Assembly (NCBI RefSeq): GCF_007558865.1
Contig: NZ_VLPK01000001.1
Location: 868,001-932,000, forward strand
Source: Mucilaginibacter corticis
Lineage (GTDB): Bacteria > Bacteroidota > Bacteroidia > Sphingobacteriales > Sphingobacteriaceae
Reading direction: 5' to 3'
DNA: 64,000 bases
Below are positions 15,073-22,266 of this stretch, in pieces. Position numbers and translations under genes: made by a program. Under the pieces are notes generated by a model that had not been told where the DNA came from, did no database searches, and saw only the letters and a program-made list of their open reading frames with translations. Numbering within the stretch: the first letter of the stretch is position 1; the number at the start of each line of letters is the position of its first letter.

Positions 15073-15798
15073 TTGAGGAAAGCTTTACTACTTTTTATTT
15101 TAGTTTTTTCAGGGCTGATATCAAGGGCCCAGGATAGTTACAACTACACTCCTTACGGTGTTGGCTTTTTTGGCAGTTTTAACACACCTTACGACGATTT
15201 GAAGAAAGCAAACAACGGCATCACCGTTAACGCTACCGGGTATTATAACGCTTCACCATACACATCACTTGGCCTTGAATTGCAGGCCGGCGGCCTATCG
15301 GGCGGCAGCATCGTTACAGACCCTAACAGGCGGGAATACAATAACCATTACATAGCACTTGCTTTACATGTTGACTTTGCACTTGGCGAAATAATTGATT
15401 ACAGCCGCAGCGATTTTTTAGACGCTGTAAAAGATTTTTACATCGGTTCCGGTGTTGGCGTTATCAATAACAATATGGCGTTTATACAACGTACAAATTT
15501 ACTGCCTACCGGCTATCCTGTCGGCGGCTACGTCTTTCCAGGTAAAAACAGCAGTTTAAATTTCATGGTACCTCTGCGTTTCGGGTATGAGTTTAAGATC
15601 TATAACGAATGGGCCGAACCTTATCTTGGCATACAGATAGGTTATATCCACAATTATACTTTTGGCGAGGGCCTGGATGGTTATGCCGATCCGCCGAGCA
15701 AATTCAGGAACGATTCGCCCGATCAATACCGGCAGATCTTTATCGGCGTAAAGTATAACTTCGGTAACCCTACGTCATACATCAAACGGATAAATTAA
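15073..15798 (+). CDS. Exported outer-membrane beta-barrel-like protein, function unknown
   Basis: No ATG is available: a stop precedes TTG codons at 15067 and 15073. TTG at 15073 gives MRKALLLFILVFSGLISRAQ, an ideal signal peptide, so it is preferred. About 241 residues. The mature part is rich in Tyr/Gly/Asn with alternating hydrophobic strands (YYNASPYTSLGLELQAGG, FGYEFKIYNEWAEPYLGIQIG, IFIGVKYNFG) and ends near a terminal-strand-like IFIGVKYNF. This resembles small 8-stranded outer-membrane barrels of Bacteroidota. No specific family recognised. Followed after 3 bp by the YjbR gene. Confidence 0.65.
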   Translation: MRKALLLFILVFSGLISRAQDSYNYTPYGVGFFGSFNTPYDDLKKANNGITVNATGYYNASPYTSLGLELQAGGLSGGSIVTDPNRREYNNHYIALALHVDFALGEIIDYSRSDFLDAVKDFYIGSGVGVINNNMAFIQRTNLLPTGYPVGGYVFPGKNSSLNFMVPLRFGYEFKIYNEWAEPYLGIQIGYIHNYTFGEGLDGYADPPSKFRNDSPDQYRQIFIGVKYNFGNPTSYIKRIN

Positions 15799-15801
15799 GC
15801 G

Positions 15802-16161
15802 TTGAACATAGAAGAATTGCGTGATCATTGCCTGGAAAAACCCGGTGCCACCGAAGGGTTCCCCTTTGGCGAGGATACTTTGGTTTTTAAGGTAGGCGGC
15901 AAGATCTTCTTAATTACAGGCTTACAAGAAGGCGACCGCTTTAATGTAAAATGCGACCCGGAACTGGCCGTTGAACTGCGCGAACGCTACACCGAAGTGC
16001 AACCGGGTTACCACATGAACAAAAAAATGTGGAACACCGTTTTTATGAACGGCTCTTTAACACACAAACAACTGCTTGAAATGGTCGACCATTCTTACGA
16101 CCTTGTGTTTAAAAGCCTTCCTAAAAAAACACAGGCAGAAATAACGGGGTTAAACGAATAA
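15802..16161 (+). CDS. MmcQ/YjbR-family protein
   Basis: 119 residues starting with TTG at 15802 (no ATG in frame nearby). The family signature is clear: NIEELRDHCLEKPGATEGFPFGEDTLVFKVGGKIF, NVKCDPELAVELRERY and PGYHMNKKMWNTV. YjbR proteins have a CyaY-like fold and are often annotated as DNA-binding, but their cellular role is not established. The gene begins 3 bp after the upstream stop and is probably cotranscribed with the barrel gene; both use TTG starts. Cytosolic, no signal peptide. Confidence 0.88.
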   Translation: MNIEELRDHCLEKPGATEGFPFGEDTLVFKVGGKIFLITGLQEGDRFNVKCDPELAVELRERYTEVQPGYHMNKKMWNTVFMNGSLTHKQLLEMVDHSYDLVFKSLPKKTQAEITGLNE

Positions 16162-16200
16162 TACATCCTATAACGGGACATCATCTTTTCAAAATCATTT

Positions 16201-17943
16201 ATGAAAACAGGAATACTGGCGCTATTTGCCTGCTTAACCGTTGTTACAGCCAGGGCACAATTAACGCCGTTTGAGTTAAGCAAGGATAAAAATTACAGTG
16301 CCACCTATCCCGAGGTGATCAGCTATTATACCAAGCTGGCGCAGGCCAACCCGCAGATGAAGCTGATCAATTACGGTATGACGGATATTGGTAAGCCCTT
16401 AACACTGGTGGTATTATCGCGCGATAGGATTTTTGACCCAACGTTGATCAAAAAACAAAACAAGCGCGTGCTGCTCATTAACAATGGTATCCATCCCGGC
16501 GAACCCGAGGGCATTGATGCCAGCATGATGCTTGCCCGCGACCTGCTAAAAAAGAACACGTTGCCTAAAAACGTGGTGATCTGCATGGTAGCGCTTTATA
16601 ATATTGACGGCAGTTTAAACCGCGGCCTTAGCCGCATAAACCAAAACGGGCCGAGCGCTTATGGCTTCAGGGGCAACTCGCGCAATTTAGACCTGAACCG
16701 CGATTTTATTAAGGCGGATAGCCGCAATACGTTGGCCTTAGAACAGATCATTAATACCTGGCAGCCCGAGATCTTCCTGGATAACCATACCAGCGATGGT
16801 GCCGATTACCAATATGTAATGACGCTGATAGAGACACAAAAGGACAAGCAAAACCCCATCCTGGCTGAATATACCTCAAAGACATTATCGCCCGAGTTGT
16901 ACAAGCGCATGAAAAAAAGCGGGTTTGAAATGACCCCTTATGTGGAGAGCGAAGAGAACACACCCGACTCGGGTATTGCAAGTTTTTTGGAGACGCCACG
17001 GTTTGCTACGGGTTATACATCGCAGCATAATATCATCAGCTATATTACCGAAACCCATATGCTCAAGGCGTTTGATAAGCGCGTTTACGCCACCTATGAT
17101 TTTATGCAGGCCCTGGTAGACATTAACGAACGCGATGCCAAAATGATTGGCGAGGTAAAAGCCAAAGCCGATGAGCAGGTAAAAAACCAAAAGACATTTG
17201 CCCTGAACTGGACACCCGACACTGTTCATTATGACACACTGAACTTTAAAGGTTTTACCGCCGCTTATAAACCCAGCGAGGTGAGCGGTTTAACCCGCCT
17301 ATACTATGACCGTAGCAAGCCTTACACCAAACCCATAAAGTATTTTGACAATTATGTAGCTATCGCGACAGTAGATAAACCCATAGCCTACATCATTCCG
17401 CAGGCCTGGGGCAAGGTTATAGACCTGTACAAACTGAATAAAGTAGCCATGCGCCCGCTTGCGCATGATACCACCTTACAGGTGCAGATGTATTACATAG
17501 CCGATTATAAAACGGCCAAACAACCCTATGAGGGCCATTATCCGCATACCGGGGTTAAGCTTACACCGGTTAACCTAAACATCAAATTTTACGCCGGCGA
17601 CTATGTAGTTTACACCAACCAGGCGCTTAACCGCTTTATTGTTGAAACGCTGGAGCCGCAGGGTGTCGACTCCTATTTTGCCTGGAACTTTTTTGATTCA
17701 GTGTTATCCGAAAAGGAATATTTTTCATCTTATGTTTTTGAGGATGTAGCTGCCGACCTGCTTAAAAAAGATCCGGACTTACGTAAAAAACTGGAAGACG
17801 AAAAAGCGAAGAACCCGGCAATATCCAAAAGCGCTGAGGCGCAGTTATATTTTGTATATCGCAATTCGCCTTATTTTGAAAAAACATATCTTCGCTACCC
17901 GGTGGGCCGCTTAATGCAGCCTGCTAAACTTGATCTGAAATGA
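16201..17943 (+). CDS. Exported M14-family zinc carboxypeptidase
   Basis: 580 residues with signal peptide (MKTGILALFACLTVVTARAQ). The M14 metal site HxxE is H98/E101 in NNGIHPGEPEG; further family motifs are RGNSRNLDLNRDF (substrate-binding Arg and Asn-Arg pair, about 158-170) and DNHTSDG with the third zinc ligand His near 195. The catalytic Glu is probably in ITETHML (about 283-289). It cleaves C-terminal residues from peptides in the periplasm or outside the cell. The long C-terminal extension (330-580) is typical of Bacteroidota members. Its stop overlaps the start of the rhomboid gene by 4 bp (ATGA), so the two are translationally coupled. Confidence 0.92.
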   Translation: MKTGILALFACLTVVTARAQLTPFELSKDKNYSATYPEVISYYTKLAQANPQMKLINYGMTDIGKPLTLVVLSRDRIFDPTLIKKQNKRVLLINNGIHPGEPEGIDASMMLARDLLKKNTLPKNVVICMVALYNIDGSLNRGLSRINQNGPSAYGFRGNSRNLDLNRDFIKADSRNTLALEQIINTWQPEIFLDNHTSDGADYQYVMTLIETQKDKQNPILAEYTSKTLSPELYKRMKKSGFEMTPYVESEENTPDSGIASFLETPRFATGYTSQHNIISYITETHMLKAFDKRVYATYDFMQALVDINERDAKMIGEVKAKADEQVKNQKTFALNWTPDTVHYDTLNFKGFTAAYKPSEVSGLTRLYYDRSKPYTKPIKYFDNYVAIATVDKPIAYIIPQAWGKVIDLYKLNKVAMRPLAHDTTLQVQMYYIADYKTAKQPYEGHYPHTGVKLTPVNLNIKFYAGDYVVYTNQALNRFIVETLEPQGVDSYFAWNFFDSVLSEKEYFSSYVFEDVAADLLKKDPDLRKKLEDEKAKNPAISKSAEAQLYFVYRNSPYFEKTYLRYPVGRLMQPAKLDLK

Positions 17944-18560
17944 TAGAATATATAACATTTGCGCCAGTCGCCTCATTTATTTTTGCATTAACTATCGGCG
18001 CGACTTTGTGGGTATTTAGTAATGAAGATCTGTATGGCAAATTAATGATGCACCCTTACAGCGTGTACCGCAATAAAAATGTGTACACGTTACTAACAAG
18101 CGGGTTTATCCATAAAGACTGGATGCACTTGTTTTTTAATATGTTGTCTTACTATTTCTTTGCCTTTGTATTAGAAACCCGCATAGGGCACTGGCAATTT
18201 GCAGTATTGTACATAGCCAGCCTGATATTGAGCGATCTGCCATCTGTAGTAAAACATAAGGATGATTATTATTACCATAGCCTTGGCGCATCGGGCGCGG
18301 TAAGTGCTGTTATTTTCAGCTTTATCTTATATGATCCCATGACCAAGATGATGATCATTCCGTTCCCATTCCCCATCCCGGCAATAATATTTGGTGTGCT
18401 GTATCTGGTTTACTGCCATTTTGCTTCAAAACACGCGCGCGACAACGTTAACCATGACGCGCACTTTTTCGGCGCGTTATGCGGAATTTTTATAACTGCG
18501 ATTTTGCACCCGGATGTATTGGGTCAGTTTATTCACTCCCTTAGCGGGCAAGCTCGATAG
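17940..18560 (+). CDS. Rhomboid-family intramembrane serine protease
   Basis: 206 residues, six predicted membrane segments. The rhomboid catalytic dyad is present: Ser118 in GASGAVSAV and His175 in HFFGALCG. The supporting HxxxN motif is HLFFN (63-67), and the loop after TM1 is shorter than in GlpG. Rhomboids cut single-pass membrane proteins within the bilayer. Translational coupling with the exported M14 carboxypeptidase is suggestive but does not reveal the substrate. Its 3' end overlaps the convergent gene 18541-19530 by 20 bp. Confidence 0.93.
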   Translation: MIEYITFAPVASFIFALTIGATLWVFSNEDLYGKLMMHPYSVYRNKNVYTLLTSGFIHKDWMHLFFNMLSYYFFAFVLETRIGHWQFAVLYIASLILSDLPSVVKHKDDYYYHSLGASGAVSAVIFSFILYDPMTKMMIIPFPFPIPAIIFGVLYLVYCHFASKHARDNVNHDAHFFGALCGIFITAILHPDVLGQFIHSLSGQAR

Positions 18561-19530
18561 AGGCGGAATCAACAAAATTGCCGTCGGCGTCAAATAGAAA
18601 GCTCATGGGTTCTTCGGGATTTTTAATGATCTCTAACAATAGGAAGCCCCAGTTTTTCCAGAAGTTTTCAAGCACCTGCCCGTATATTTTGTTTTGCCAA
18701 TGGTCAAACATCGGCTTGCTGCTCATGCCGCGTAAGGGCATGGCTTCAATGTATAACTCATCAGCAACGGGTAAAAGATTATATTCCGGCAGGCGGTTAA
18801 ACAGGTAGGCCGAATAAAAAACCCGCCCGCTAAACTCCTCAAACTGTATAGGGTGTAATACCTGGCCAGCTATCTTATCTAAAATCTCGCGGTGATATTG
18901 CTGGTTGGCGCCATTATCCTGGAAACAGATGATCAAACCAAAATCCTTTATCCGCAATGAAAACGTAAGCGTATTGATCTCATCGCGATAGCCAAACTCC
19001 TGCTCGTTATTATCAACCCTGAATAAGAAGATGCTGTAGGGCTTAAAATCTTCAAAAAACACCGGCAGGTTAATGCTTTGCAGCATTAAATGCAGGTTGC
19101 TGAATTTATGAATGATAGACTGCGAAATATTAAACTCCTCGCCCTGCGCAAATTGCTGACGGATACCGGCCTGGATCTCGTTAAAGATGATCCCGTATAA
19201 CAACTTGCCTGCCCACTGAAAAAGTTTAAGTTCGTCTAAAGCTTTAACGGCATCATATCCGCCGTTAAACGCCGCCGAGATCTCTGCCTCCAGTGGTTCT
19301 AAATAAACTTCATTAACTGTCGCCGAGCAGGGCAGCTTGATATCCTTGTAAGTGGCCATGCTCTCGTCCAGCAGCTTAAAAGGCTTTTCCTCAAGATCAT
19401 AAAGGCTCATTAACCATTGCGGAAATACCTGGATCTTTTCTTCTTCGCTCTTAAGCGCTTGCCCGGTTAAAAAACAGGTTTTATTGCTAAAGTTTGAGGT
19501 TTCGAACGGGGCGTATGGTTTTACAGGCAT
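18541..19530 (-). CDS. Uncharacterised protein, possibly a decayed HNH/zinc-finger scaffold
   Basis: 329 residues, cytosolic, no named family recognised. The N-terminus has the spacing of HNH endonucleases of the CxxC-G...EHVFPxWL...CxxCN...LE type: KTCFLTGQ (about 17-24), IQVFPQWLM (33-41), LPCSATVNEVYLEPLEAEI (68-86). But only one Cys of each pair remains and the His before VFP is Gln, so metal binding and catalysis look lost. The C-terminal 200 residues are mixed alpha/beta, ending FDADGNFVDSASIELAR. A hairpin (19561-19596) sits in its leader. It overlaps the rhomboid gene tail-to-tail by 20 bp. Function unknown. Confidence 0.6.
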   Translation of the reverse strand: MPVKPYAPFETSNFSNKTCFLTGQALKSEEEKIQVFPQWLMSLYDLEEKPFKLLDESMATYKDIKLPCSATVNEVYLEPLEAEISAAFNGGYDAVKALDELKLFQWAGKLLYGIIFNEIQAGIRQQFAQGEEFNISQSIIHKFSNLHLMLQSINLPVFFEDFKPYSIFLFRVDNNEQEFGYRDEINTLTFSLRIKDFGLIICFQDNGANQQYHREILDKIAGQVLHPIQFEEFSGRVFYSAYLFNRLPEYNLLPVADELYIEAMPLRGMSSKPMFDHWQNKIYGQVLENFWKNWGFLLLEIIKNPEEPMSFLFDADGNFVDSASIELAR

Positions 19531-19560
19531 ATTTTAATGTTTAGTGCGCCGTTTTATTTT

Positions 19561-19596
19561 ACTCACCCCGATCAGCGAAGCAAAGACCGGGTGAGT
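19561..19596 (-). repeat. Leader hairpin of the HNH-like gene
   Basis: ACTCACCC (19561-19568) pairs with GGGTGAGT (19589-19596) around a 20-nt loop, 30 bp before the start codon. Without a T-run on either strand it is more likely an intergenic repeat or leader structure than a terminator. Confidence 0.5.
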
Positions 19597-19651
19597 CAAC
19601 TGTCACGCGCAATAGGCGGCAAAGATAGCCATCATTTTAAAAAGAATAATT

Positions 19652-19659
19652 TAGCTTTG
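19652..19659 (+). promoter_or_regulatory. -7 element TAGCTTTG
   Basis: Exact TAnnTTTG match 18 bp before the ATG at 19677. The predicted start near 19666 excludes a start codon upstream and leaves a very short leader. Confidence 0.45.
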
Positions 19660-19676
19660 AGATTTATGTTTTGGAT

Positions 19677-20225
19677 ATGACTAATTCGCTTCGTGAACTT
19701 TCAGATAATGAACTGCGGCTATCGGCAAAATCGGTTTTTACTTATGCTCACGCCGGTAATGTGTCGCCCGAAATTTTGGACTCTCCCATTTTATTTGCTG
19801 ATTACAGGTCTCTCCACAACCAATACTTAAGTTTATACAATACCAGCGATGACGACACGGTTAAAACAGAGGCTTTAAAAAGGTTGATCTTTTTAAACTG
19901 GTATTATTTGGCCGAGCCTAACCTGTTAACCAACATTCCGCAACTGGATGATGAAACCATGTTTGAGGCTTACCGAATATTGAACGATTTGCTAAAGGCA
20001 GGCACACTTGATGATGAGTTTAATTGGATGCTTGCCTTTTACAGTAAGTGGGATTATACCATCCTGCAATTTGCCGAAGATGGATTGGATGAATTGATGA
20101 CTTTTGTAAAAGACAACCGCTGGGAGATCAGGCGGCCACCGGCTAAAGAGTGGATAACAGGCAAGATGGATAACCGCGGGCAAATGGGCAAATATTTAAC
20201 CGCGCTGAGCGAAACGATACTATGA
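19677..20225 (+). CDS. Conserved-looking cytosolic protein of unknown function, coupled to the epimerase
   Basis: ATG at 19677 is chosen; the frame reaches TTG at 19671, but the promoter element lies just upstream and ATG is in register. 182 residues, acidic, alpha-helical by composition, many Leu/Tyr/Trp (RLIFLNWYYLAEPNLL, EFNWMLAFYSKWDYTILQFAE). No signal peptide or membrane segment and no motif I recognise. Its stop overlaps the next start by 4 bp (ATGA), so it is translationally coupled to the dipeptide epimerase and presumably used with it, but that does not define its activity. Confidence 0.7.
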   Translation: MTNSLRELSDNELRLSAKSVFTYAHAGNVSPEILDSPILFADYRSLHNQYLSLYNTSDDDTVKTEALKRLIFLNWYYLAEPNLLTNIPQLDDETMFEAYRILNDLLKAGTLDDEFNWMLAFYSKWDYTILQFAEDGLDELMTFVKDNRWEIRRPPAKEWITGKMDNRGQMGKYLTALSETIL

Positions 20226-21235
20226 AGCTGACTTACCAACCGTTCGAGCTTGAATTAAAGCACCCGTTTACCATAGCCAGGTTTTCGCGTACCTCAACGC
20301 CCATTATGTTGGTACAACTTGAACATGAGGGCCACATAGGCTATGGCGAAGCATCTATGGTGCCATATATGGGCGAGAGCCATGAAAGTGCCGCTGCATT
20401 TTTAAACAAGGTAGATCTTAACCAATTTAAGTTCCCATTTGATTTTGCAGGGATCATTCATTACCTGGACGGCATAGCGCCCGGCAACCCTGCAATTAAA
20501 GCCGCTATAGATATTGCCCTGCATGACCTGGAAGGTAAATTGCTAAACAAACCCTGTTGGCTGCTGGCAGGCAGTGATCCTGCAAAAATGCCTGTAAGCA
20601 GCTACACCGTAGGGATAGCCGAACCCAATATTTTCCTTGAAAAAGTAAAAGAGGCCGAAGGCTTTAAGGTGATCAAAGTAAAGCTGGGGCGTGATAACGA
20701 TAAAGAGCTGATCAAACTTATCCGGTCGGTTACGGATGTACCTATTTATGTTGATGCCAACCAGGGATGGACAGACCGGCAGCAAAGTCTGGATATGATC
20801 TGTTGGCTGCACGAGCAGGGCGTAGTACTGGTTGAGCAGCCCATGCTTAAAACCGATGTGGCTGGTAATGGCTGGTTAACAGAGCGCAGCCCCATTCCCA
20901 TTATAGGCGATGAAGCCGTGCAGCGTCTCGCCGATGTGGACAAAGCCTTAGGCATTTATCATGGCATTAATGTAAAGCTCATGAAATCGGCAGGAATGTA
21001 TGAAGCAAAGCAAATGATTGCTAAAGCAAGGGAACTTGGCTTAAAAGTGCTGATAGGCAGTATGAGCGAAACCAGTTGTGCATCGTTAGCCGCGGCAGCC
21101 CTTGCCCCCCTGTGCGATTGGGCAGATATTGACGGGCCATTTTTAACCACTAACAACCCCTATAAAACACCCGAATTTAAGGACAGTAAATATGTGTTAA
21201 GTAATGCCCCGGGCTTAGGCCTATTAACCAAATAA
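20222..21235 (+). CDS. Dipeptide epimerase (L-Ala-D/L-Glu epimerase type, enolase superfamily)
   Basis: 337 residues. The enolase-superfamily barrel is complete: KVIKVKLG (catalytic Lys of KxK, about 158-162), DANQGW (Asp metal ligand, about 186-191), VEQP (Glu ligand), IIGDEAV (Asp ligand) and NVKLMKSAGM (catalytic Lys on the other face). Length and the GYGEASMVPYMGES N-terminal motif fit the Ala-Glu epimerase subgroup used in recycling murein peptides. Substrate range in Bacteroidota epimerases is broad, so other dipeptides are possible. Coupled to the 182-residue unknown upstream. The nearby pepT and M14 peptidase genes agree with peptide salvage. Confidence 0.9.
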   Translation: MKLTYQPFELELKHPFTIARFSRTSTPIMLVQLEHEGHIGYGEASMVPYMGESHESAAAFLNKVDLNQFKFPFDFAGIIHYLDGIAPGNPAIKAAIDIALHDLEGKLLNKPCWLLAGSDPAKMPVSSYTVGIAEPNIFLEKVKEAEGFKVIKVKLGRDNDKELIKLIRSVTDVPIYVDANQGWTDRQQSLDMICWLHEQGVVLVEQPMLKTDVAGNGWLTERSPIPIIGDEAVQRLADVDKALGIYHGINVKLMKSAGMYEAKQMIAKARELGLKVLIGSMSETSCASLAAAALAPLCDWADIDGPFLTTNNPYKTPEFKDSKYVLSNAPGLGLLTK

Positions 21236-21285
21236 ATTTAAAGTTAAATTTTTATCAAAGCCCAAAAACAGGTTAATTTGTATAG

Positions 21286-22104
21286 ATGTCCTTATTTGTA
21301 GCCTCGTTAAATTCCGGAAGCAATGGTAACTGCTATTACGTTGGTAATGAGCACGAGGCTGTGCTGGTTGATGTAGGCATCTCCTGCCGCGAAACAGAAA
21401 CACGTATGGCGCGGCTGGGTTTATCCATGCGTAAGATAAAGGCCATTTTTATTTCGCATGAGCATTCAGACCATATCCGTGGCTTAACCGTACTGGCAAA
21501 AAAATACAAGCTACCGGTGTATATCACCGCGCTTACTATGCAACACGGCGGTTTAAGGTTAGAGGACGAACTGGTATCAGAATTTATTGCCGAACAAACC
21601 GTTCAAATAGGTGATTTGCTGATTACCCCCTTTATCAAGCTGCATGATGCCGCGCACCCGCATAGTTTTACCATAGCCTGCGGCGATATCAAGGTGGGCG
21701 TATTTACGGATCTGGGCGCTGTTTGCGAGAACCTGATCCATCATTTTCAGCAATGCCACGCGGCTTTTCTTGAAGCCAATTATGACGAAGAGCTATTAGA
21801 GCGCGGCAACTATCCCTACCATTTAAAGCGACGCATCCGTGGCGGCAAGGGGCACTTGTCCAACAAACAGGCGCTCAATTTATTTATGGATTATAAACCG
21901 GCTTACATGAGCCACCTGTTTTTGGCCCACTTGTCGAAAGATAATAATGACCCTGATCTGGTACATAACCTGTTTACCACCCATGCACGCGGTGCAGAAA
22001 TAATTGTCGCTTCGCGCTATCATGAAACGGCGGTATATCATATCAGCGGGGCTGATGTCCCGGCTTATGCACCCTTGGCAAGCCTGCAGACCAGTTTATT
22101 TTAG
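21286..22104 (+). CDS. MBL-fold metallo-hydrolase (YycJ/WalJ-like)
   Basis: 272 residues. The metal-binding motif HxHxDH is complete (HEHSDH, 58-63), followed by HSF in AAHPHSFTI, DLG in FTDLGAV and a late SHLFLAHLS. The N-terminus MSLFVASLNSGSNGNCYYV is characteristic of the YycJ branch, cytosolic nucleases or phosphodiesterases linked in Firmicutes to DNA-repair coordination; the role in Bacteroidota is not settled. Begins 50 bp after the epimerase and may share its transcript. Length is normal for the family. Confidence 0.9.
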   Translation: MSLFVASLNSGSNGNCYYVGNEHEAVLVDVGISCRETETRMARLGLSMRKIKAIFISHEHSDHIRGLTVLAKKYKLPVYITALTMQHGGLRLEDELVSEFIAEQTVQIGDLLITPFIKLHDAAHPHSFTIACGDIKVGVFTDLGAVCENLIHHFQQCHAAFLEANYDEELLERGNYPYHLKRRIRGGKGHLSNKQALNLFMDYKPAYMSHLFLAHLSKDNNDPDLVHNLFTTHARGAEIIVASRYHETAVYHISGADVPAYAPLASLQTSLF

Positions 22105-22266
22105 ACAATAGATTTTTGTCTTATTTGCACAATTATTTACTTCAAGTTACAATATTTTTCTATAAATATTTGTAGTTTTATTCCTGAGAGGGGTTTAAAC
22201 AACTCTTTTCGCCCTAAAATTAATTTAAACGGTAAACCCCGCTAACTTTTTACGCGTATTGTAAAT

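Noticed and set aside
22105..22266. Riboswitch or sRNA in the gap before the histidine kinase
   Set aside because: AT-rich with a GTTTAAAC palindrome only; no promoter-terminator pair or known fold visible.
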